Source: Gnetum montanum (lineage: Eukaryota > Streptophyta > Gnetopsida > Gnetales > Gnetaceae). From it: a stretch of 64,000 nt of DNA. Within the stretch, counting starts at the first letter, position 1. Every line of letters starts with the position of its first letter. The notes beneath the pieces are model-generated. The model was not told the DNA's origin. It did no database searches and saw only the letters and a list, made by a program, of their open reading frames with translations. This document shows positions 57,722 to 64,000 of this stretch, one piece after another. The translations under genes were made by a program, and so were the position numbers. The stretch covers positions 32,772-96,771 of the forward strand of contig MNCI01020439.1 in the NCBI GenBank assembly GCA_015680685.1, written 5' to 3'.

Positions 57722-59245
57722 TGTACCGTTCGAAATCGTCGGTCTCTGGCTGGAATGAAACAGAAACCTGGAGATCTCTAGACATGCACAAAAGACCCTA
57801 CCTTTGCTTGAGGGTAAGCTGGAATTAACAAAGGTAGAGTACCTTGAGTGGTCCACACACAGATCAAGCAAGGATTTCCCCGAACGTATGTCGATATGCT
57901 ATACGCTGGGTTATACATAAATAGCGTAGCTAATGTAAACAGAACGTAAACGTACAAGAGCATAAATAATAAACATGCAATGATTAATGAAAAACTGTAA
58001 CAGATTTTGGCAAAGAAATATAGTAATATTATGGCAAGTTGAAAGTTATAATGCATCGGTCTAACGCAGTCGTGACTCTGACACAAGGCAAACGAAGAGC
58101 CTCGGTGGATGCAGGGATGATTGTGTACTGGGTTCAACTGTAGGCATAGTGTAAAATTTGTATTCTCAGCATGCAGGGTAAGGTCCAGCGTACAGGGTTT
58201 CTACTCTGTTCTCTCGATGTCTTTGTTCCTCTTTGTCTCTGGTTTGCTCCAAATTGCCCCCCCTCGATCTAATGAAAAATTGAGATTTTTATATAGGTTT
58301 AGACGTTAGACTCGGGTTGGGTGACATGTGGCATGTTGACCAGGTGCAAAAGAATAAAATTTTACCAGTGTTCAGCATGCTGTACGCCAGCGTATACGGC
58401 TATACGCTAGCGTATATTGCTGTACGCCAGCGTATACGGCTGTACGCCAGCGTATACACACTAGACATGTGACCGTGATGTACAGACTTAATCAGAACAG
58501 AAGAAGTTGTTCGTCCTTCAGATTTGAATTCGGAAGCCATGAAGATGCTGCCTATAGGTATTTAGCTCGGTTGACCTTGATTTCACACTTTGTACATGCT
58601 GGGTGTATGCGTTGTGTCTGCTGGGTGTATACACTGGGCATATACGCTGTGTCTACTGGGTGTATACACTGGATGTGCAGGATGTAGATGCTCAGCGTAT
58701 AGACTCCAGGATGCATGATGTCAATAGCTGATGATTGCTCTGTTTATGTGAGTTGATGCCTTGTACCAAATCTTGCTCTGAAATGCTATTTCCATGCCAT
58801 CTTTGGGGGTTGCATGCTAGGCGTATACCTCAGTTGTACATGCTGAGTGTACATGTTAGGCGTGTACGCTAGGCGTGTACACTGGGCATATACACTGTGG
58901 ATGCAATCTTGGGCGTATACGCTGGGCGTATTCACTGAGAATGTGAACATGGGCATATACGTTGGGCATATACGCTGTGAATGTTTCCTTAGGCATATAC
59001 GCTGGGCATATATGTTGAGAATGCATACTTAGTGAGAACTAAGTTTCTTGAGCACCGAAGTTGCCATGTTTGATAGCCGATGTCATCATGGTTGTTGGTG
59101 GGTCCAAGGGAACTGCTCCCTATTTTGTTTGACTCTGCTTGAAGTTGTCTATGGAGCCCTCAAGCTTTAGTCTTGCCAAGAAACATCATGACTTGGCTCG
59201 ACTCTTATTGGAGAAGTACTAAGCTCAAAATTTTATGGTGTTTCA
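57722..59245 (-). repeat. 3' LTR of element E (1524 bp)
   Basis: The plus-strand start TGTACCGTTCGAAATCGTC resembles the X LTR end but keeps TG, the canonical terminus. The other end is GTGTTTCA, followed by the PPT. TATA-like TATATAAAAA (minus) at 58286-58296. Ends resemble X; the central part is different, with TACGC/GCGTA tandem repeats. Confidence 0.8.
58377..58460. repeat. Four-copy 20-bp tandem palindromic repeat in the LTR of E
   Basis: Units read CTGTACGCCAGCGTATACGG with small changes. Each unit is nearly self-complementary around TACGCCAGCGTA. A second zone (58600-59035) repeats GGGCATATACGCTG and GGGCGTATACGCTG words about every 15-20 bases, with the perfect palindrome GCGTATACGC. 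Confidence 0.85.
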
Positions 59246-59261
59246 TTGGCCCCTCTTTGTT
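59246..59261 (-). other. Polypurine tract of element E
   Basis: In element sense AACAAAGAGGGGCCAA abuts the LTR start, nearly identical to that of X. Confidence 0.8.
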
Positions 59262-60039
59262 GACGCTTGGAGGAATCGACCCGAGAAGCGTCAACAAAGA
59301 AGTGCAAAACACCATAAGCAACTTGGTAGAAACATTATCCTGTGCCACCTGGCTAGACGTCATCGCACTGCGTTCAGTAGTACCTAGGATTGGGGAAGTG
59401 AAATTTGTAGCTGGATAGGGAAATAGAGATTGTGGGGATTGGGAACTGACCAAGGGATTGTGCATGGTAAAGGGGATGCTCTGGTGTGTATACGAGTCAT
59501 GCTGATCCTTGTCAATATCCATTGTTTAGCAGACTCCGAATCAAGACATGCGATGTGCGTCCTAAACCAAAGCAACATAATGATGCACTGCATTCTTTGG
59601 AGGAACAGGGCCCTTGTCTAGTGTTTTAGGGGGAGCGTGTTGGCGGAGAGCCAAAGCCATGCAACGGGATGTCACTTGATTGTTTTAGACATGAACATTT
59701 TCTTTCGAGGAAACTACCGTCTGGTCTTATGTTTTATGTGGGAAGGGACGCTTTTTTTTTTCTTGATCTTTTGCACATGCTCAAATGCCATGTTGTGGGT
59801 TTCAACTGCTTAAGAGTGGCGCAATATGCAACAGTATGTTCGATGTTTCGCACTCTACCGAATGTGTTCGGGGTGTAACCAAGTATAAGGTGTTGAGGGA
59901 TAGGCAGGATATGAAATGGGGGATGTACTAGTTGTTGGAAAATTTTGGCCATTCAATAGAACAGGCTTTATAAGGTTATGGTGATTTTTTAAAAAATTTA
60001 AAAGAGATTGTTGAGGTTTTGTTTCTTCACCTTGAAGTC

Positions 60040-60250
60040 TACCATGTTGATTAAGACAAGCTTTTGCTAATTGGTTCACATCCACAAAGGCATGGTTGAA
60101 TGTCCCAAAATCTTAGAGGCCTTGTCCAACTTGCATCCTTGAACCAACCAATCCACAAAGGTTGTAGAGCCTCCTTCCAAGGACCATGTTGCCCATATGC
60201 AAAAATCTTACCATTCCATGGGATTTCATTCCTTGTTGGCATTCGGACAA
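60040..60250 (-). pseudogene. Possible LINE ORF1 (DUF4283-like) remnant
   Basis: The minus-strand frame 60242-60051 reads RNEIPWNGKIFAYGQHGPWK, then LQPLWIGWFKDASW and PLRFWDIQP. The pattern of GPW, a Trp-rich middle and LRFWD resembles the DUF4283 region of plant LINE-like elements, but with internal loss. It could equally be chance. No RT or endonuclease was found beside it. Confidence 0.25.
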
Positions 60251-60389
60251 AAATAAAACCTTAAATTATCATTTAAAAAAGGGCCTATCCATGGGAGTAT
60301 GCTATACAATAAACTAGAGCACAAAAGCATGGAAAATCAAGGAAATTAAGGGCCATGGCATTGAGGGGACACTGATAGGAGGAACCTAG

Positions 60390-60778
60390 TTTTCTCGGAA
60401 TCACTGGAACCATCTATACATGTGAGGGAGCTTAGACCTCAGGACATATTTCTTATATTCGCATCGGATGGCTTATGGGAGCAACTTTCAGATGATCAGG
60501 CAGTTGACATTGTGCACAATAATCCACGAATGGGTATCGCAAAAAGGTTGGTTACAGCTACTCTCGAACGTGCAGCAAGGAAGTGGGAAATGAGATATTC
60601 AGACCTTAGAAAGATTGAGAAAGGCATTCGACACCATTTCCATGATGACATTATAGTAATTGTAATTTACTTGGACCATCATTCAAAATTATCTGGGAAG
60701 AATAACCGCAGTTTGAATTGCATTTCTGTTCCTATGGACATATATTCATCAGAGCTGAGGGTGGATGAAACTATGTGA
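60390..60778 (+). CDS. Last exon of a plant clade-D type PP2C protein phosphatase
   Basis: The frame reads [13 protein letters not shown], then [20 protein letters not shown], a central helix region with [20 protein letters not shown] and [15 protein letters not shown], ending at TGA 60776-60778. These are the C-terminal PP2C motifs, including the metal-binding Asp of SDG and the DD pair of FHDD. Plant clade-D PP2Cs have closely similar segments. An acceptor-like CCTAG precedes 60390. No stop or frameshift is seen, unlike the surrounding elements. The upstream exons, which should hold the remaining catalytic residues, are not in the preceding sequence. Either a very long intron precedes it or it is an orphan copy. 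Confidence 0.75.
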
Positions 60779-61468
60779 AGAAATGCTTGAACATGAAGAG
60801 GTTATTGTCTCTACAATTACGGAAATTCCATACTCAGGATCTATTTTTCCACCATTAGGACTCTCGACAGGGCTAATTTAGCAGCAACAACGGCCATGGT
60901 AGTTATCATCCAGCATTAAAGCACCACCGCAGAAGCAGAGGGGGACGAAGAAGAAGAAACGACCAAAAAAAATCCATCATAGATTTTTCCTGCTTTCATG
61001 GGAATCATAGTCACACCACCACATGTGCGGCAAACAACGCAGAGACAAAGTCCCAAGCCGCAGTTCGAGAATGAACGGGACTCTACGGTGACGGCGACGG
61101 TGACAGCGGCATCGATTGTATGAAAGGCAAGCACAGCAGAGCAGCACTAGCAAAAGCGCCTGCACGCGAGTGAAGAACAGAGGGTGGAGGACGCCTAAAA
61201 TGCAGAGCAACGACACCAACACAACACGCGGTCATGGCGGTCAAGACAAGGAAGATCAGCAGTGGGCGCACAATTGGTTTCCACATCCACCATGCCACCG
61301 CGCAGGAGCAGAGCAGGAGGCCAGAGTCAGGAGCAGAGTAGAGAAATTCTCTCTTGAAAAACCAAAGCTTGAGAGAGAGATAGAGAGCAAGAGCCATTGT
61401 TGGTTGTATATTATTTTTGTGGATTTTCATTTTTGCTTGTGGGTTTCTGGTTGCAGATTCTGATCGAA
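60779..61468 (+). other. GC-richer, host-like region after the PP2C exon
   Basis: The first part (to about 60920) may be PP2C 3' UTR. From about 61020 to 61330 the sequence is GC-rich and full of CAGAGCA, GCAGGAGCAGAG and similar words. Near 61335-61400 a GAGAGAGATAGAGAGC run resembles a plant 5' UTR. TTTCTGGTTGCAG at 61447-61457 looks like a splice acceptor just before the ATG at 61469. Open frames on the minus strand (61508-61083) have no recognisable motif and are discounted. Confidence 0.35.
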
Positions 61469-61525
61469 AATGGCCGCCGCTGCGTCGCTGAGGGAGATAG
61501 ATGATCAAATTCTATTTTGTTCCTA
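61469..61525 (+). CDS. Candidate short first coding exon of a host gene
   Basis: AAAATGGCCGCC is a strong plant start context. The frame reads MAAAASLREIDDQILFCS and then stops (TAA). A GT after the TTTT at 61516-61519 could be a donor, which would avoid the stop. The upstream sequence has 5' UTR features. No downstream exon is visible because element F begins soon after. It may be a broken gene end or chance. Confidence 0.25.
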
Positions 61526-61659
61526 AATATACATATATAAAGTTACATGTATAGCTATTTTATAAAAAGGGGGATTTATGGACATTTCCAACTATAGCTT
61601 TTATTTATATAATTGCAACTTTATGTGAAAGTTGAAACTTCCTAGCCTTAATCCTATGA

Positions 61660-62695
61660 TGTTTGTAACCACTACAAAGGNGAGGGGAATATCATCATCA
61701 CACTTGGGGTGTCATACATCACATTTTGAAGGCTATTAGTTAGCACTTGTGCTCTCACTTGGAGACACTTTGAGTCTTGGGAGAAGAGCATTTTGTAAAG
61801 AAAAAAGTGTGAACGATTGCTTGTAAGATGGCTTGCTAGAATAAAAATTTCAACCTCTTTGTCATGGTCCTGTGAGTTATGCATTTTAATTTTTGTTTTT
61901 TTTAAGTTGTCTATCTAGTGGTTTAGATAGTATCATCCTTGGCAGATAATTTTGGGATTTTTAGATTGCTCTTATTGTTCTTGTTGCCCGATAGAAATTT
62001 CTATTAAAATTTTGCCATAGAAGCGCTTGTGTTTAAAATCCTTAAGAGCATTTTAGTAGTAAATTTCATTATTGTGCAACGTGTGGGAACTGCTATTGGG
62101 ATTGTTGTAAGAGAGCCTCTATTTGTAGTCACACCATTGAACAATTCAGTAGTCGAGAGGGTTCAGAAAATCTTTGGTATTTTGATGGAAAATTTACAAG
62201 GTTCAAAAGATATTCTAGATTGAACCTTGTAAATATTTGAGGTCTACACAAATCTACTTTCTTTTCTTTTCTACTTATTTCCATCAAATCTTGCTCTATT
62301 TCTAGTTTTCTTGTAGAACTATCTCTTTCTCTAGGGAAAATTAGGAGTAGATTACGGAGTTGTGCACAAATGTTTTTGCAAAATTTTATTTGTTACAAGT
62401 AGGTATTATAAGTACCACGTAGACTAGGTAGTTGAACAAAATAGGAAATTTTCAACAACTCATAGTACTTGGCAAAGTTGGCTGAATCTTTTTAAAGTAA
62501 GTCATTTATAGTTTACATACAATGCAATCGTTACATTTCTCACAACCACACGCCGCAACAGCACACAAACATACTCACATTAACTACTGAGTTTATTTGA
62601 AGGTATCTGGGCCTTGGTGTTGCCAGAGACCAGCAGGCACCTAAATCCTGTTCGAGGACACTCGTTGGCAGTCGCGTCCCAAACGGTCGACAACA
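61660..62695 (+). repeat. 5' LTR of element F (left border uncertain)
   Basis: The right end, GGTCGACAACA, lies seven bases before the PBS at 62703, an arrangement like that of A. The left border is tentatively TGTTTGTAACC at 61660. An N at 61681 marks an assembly ambiguity. Within it, 62186-62236 holds a hairpin with arms ATTTACAAGGTTCAA and its complement. Confidence 0.5.
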
Positions 62696-62702
62696 GTTCT
62701 TT

Positions 62703-62719
62703 TGGCGCTAGAAGGAGGG
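62703..62719 (+). other. Primer binding site of element F
   Basis: TGGCGCTAGAAGGAGGG differs by one base from the PBS of A and B, although the LTR and gag of F are different. Confidence 0.75.
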
Positions 62720-62820
62720 CTGAAAATTAAGCCTCTAGGTTCAAAAGCCTTATAATTTTAGCACATCAACAATTCTTTGTTGCTATAAAGGCTTAAGGAA
62801 TTAGATACTATTTTCAGTTT

Positions 62821-64000
62821 ATGACCAAGAAATCTGATAGTTTGGAAAATTTACAAGGTTCAAAAGATATTACAGATTATAAGACTAATTCTTCAGTGGA
62901 AGAAGAACAAAAGAAAGTTTCTGAATTGGGAACAAGTAGTAGAGTGAAAACTAGAAGATCAAGAAGATCACCCATTATCTCTGGTTTGTCAATTCGTAAG
63001 AAAAGATCTAGAAAGTCTAAGAGTTCAACATTTCAAAGGAATAGGATGGCAAATCCTTGGCAAGGAATTACACCATTAAGATTTCAAAACTACAATGATA
63101 TTCCTAAGGTAGTTTACAAATATTTGCCTGAGCCTTTCATTCCTGGAAAATCTTATTTAGCTGAAGAATATATTCACATGTTTGAGTTAGCTTTAGCTCA
63201 TGTAAATATTCAACATGAAGATCAAGCTTGTAGGTTGTTTGTATCAAATCTAAAGGATATGGCTCAGATTTGGTATTCAAACTTACCAAGAAATAGTATT
63301 ACAAGTTGGGATGACATGAAGAATCTTTTCTTAGCCTAGTTTGGTAATCAATTATATCAACAACAACTATACTATGGATTGATACAAGCTAAGCAAGGAG
63401 CTAAAGAGTCAATTAGAGATTTTAACATTAAGTTTCACTGAATTTGTGGACTCTTTCAAAGACAGTATAGGCCATCAGAAGAAATGCTTAAGGAAACTTA
63501 CCTTAAGGCTGTCAACCCCAACATTTCAATTTGGTTAAGGAGAACTCCAAAATTAACTTCACTAAATGACTACTTTAGTGAAGCTATACAGTTAGAAAAA
63601 TAGCTGAACTTGAATCTTGAAGAAAATATTGTAATTCCAAAAATAGAAGAAAGAGTTATGATTCCTATGCAAGATTTTGCTCAATTTAAAGCTTTACCGG
63701 GTCCATATCATGTTAAGAAAGAGCAAGAACATGAAAGAGTGGGATATAAAAAAGGACAATTAATCAGAGATATGTCTAACAAAATAGTGAAGCTTGAAAA
63801 TGCATTGGCAAGAGTTAATATCAAGAAAAAAAGGAAAAATAGAAAGCATAAACATTAAGACACTAAGTTAGTAGAAGATGAGGATGAAAGTGACCTTATT
63901 GTGTCCAAATTTCTTGATATTGAATCTGATAATAAGTTATCAAGTGTTCATTATGCAAGTAAATCTTCTAACAATGGATCTAGTGATACTTCTTCTCTAT
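62821..64000 (+). pseudogene. Gag of element F (runs off the right edge)
   Basis: It starts MTKKSDSLENLQGSKDITDY. A basic segment (RRSRRSPIISGLSIRKKRSR) is followed by the gag domain from about 63050 (NPWQGITPLRFQNYNDIPKV, HEDQACRLFVSNLKDMAQIW, SWDDMKNLFLA). TAG at 63337 stands where CAG is expected (FLA*FGN). TGA at 63439 and TAG at 63601 are further stops, then a basic tail KKKRKNRKHKH ends at TAA 63856. Frames otherwise stay aligned over nearly 1.2 kb, so this copy is younger than the others. It belongs to a different Ty3/gypsy group from A and X by its gag sequence. Confidence 0.75.

Larger units (their letters stand above)
57722..59880 (-). mobile_element. Element E: 3' end of an X-type LTR retrotransposon
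   Basis: It consists of the 3' LTR (59245-57722), the PPT and about 600 bases of 3' internal sequence matching X 17778-18480. It interrupts D at the integrase border. The right limit near 59880 is uncertain; beyond it the match to X fades and integrase is not found, so E is truncated. Orientation is minus, from the PPT. Confidence 0.75.

Noticed and set aside
59205-59593. Minus-strand frames in the 3' internal region of E
   Set aside because: The region is non-coding in X and E; the frames are not shared between them.
57722-60390. Capture of the PP2C exon by element E
   Set aside because: The match of E to X fades near 59880 and a different remnant lies between, so no evidence places the exon within E.
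61083-61508. Minus-strand 141-codon frame with hydrophobic segments
   Set aside because: No recognisable motif; the hydrophobicity comes from the complement of GA- and GC-rich sequence and the plus strand has better gene-start features.
1-64000. tRNA, rRNA or microRNA-like genes
   Set aside because: No cloverleaf or conserved rRNA segment noticed. The many short inverted repeats belong to LTR arrays or the hairpin-repeat clusters.

Overview
The window is a stack of decayed LTR retrotransposons from a large, repeat-rich land-plant genome. The evidence is Ty3/gypsy elements of the Tat/Ogre type (a CCHC-type gag knuckle, retropepsin, RT with YMDD, a second archaeal-type RNase H with a TNN-AEYE motif, and integrase), plus a last exon of a plant clade-D PP2C phosphatase. 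A gymnosperm is my best guess because of the deep nesting and very long elements, but nothing in the sequence proves it. No bacterial, organellar, tRNA, rRNA or CRISPR features were seen.

Layout. (1) 1-11327: element B, minus strand, with 5' LTR, PBS, gag and protease; its RT lies left of the window. (2) 11328-11883: a short spacer with a decayed coiled-coil coding remnant. (3) 11884-43428: element A, plus strand, split by (4) element X, a complete 20.7-kb minus-strand element at 15685-36384 with two ~2.1-kb LTRs and a 5-bp target duplication (CATCC) lying inside A's gag. (5) 43429-57721: element D, plus strand, same family as A and B, inserted into A's RT. (6) 57722 to about 59880: element E, minus strand, an X-type LTR plus 3' end, inserted into D just before integrase. 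(7) About 60040-60250: a possible LINE remnant. (8) 60390-60778: PP2C last exon. (9) 60779-61660: GC-richer host-like sequence. (10) About 61660-64000: element F, with a different LTR and gag, running off the right edge.

The main discovery candidate is an unusual gene organisation shared by B, A, D and X. Between protease and RT each element carries, on the opposite strand, a multi-exon gene with its own TATA-like box (seen in A, B and D). In X the antisense gene can be read as eight exons (23066-27936) with GT..AG junctions and consistent phases throughout. The exons sum to 3162 nt, i.e. 1053 codons plus stop. The same exon order is recognisable in B (281-4705), A (42465-38573) and D (53757-50030). 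The sense RT exon starts just after a conserved splice acceptor, so the antisense gene appears to lie inside an Ogre-type pro-RT intron. Both flanks of the antisense gene carry clusters of a short repeat (hairpin followed by TAAAACTAGC in element sense). Its stem bases vary but remain complementary: GGCC/GGCC, GGTC/GACC, AGTC/GACT, TGTC/GACA, AACGTC/GACGTT.

Nearly all reading frames are broken. Most in-frame stops are TAG, TAA or TGA where relatives have CAG, CAA or CGA, as expected from deamination of methylated cytosine. The elements therefore look epigenetically silenced and inactive. Exon and domain assignments come from reading and aligning the copies against each other by eye; no database search was run.
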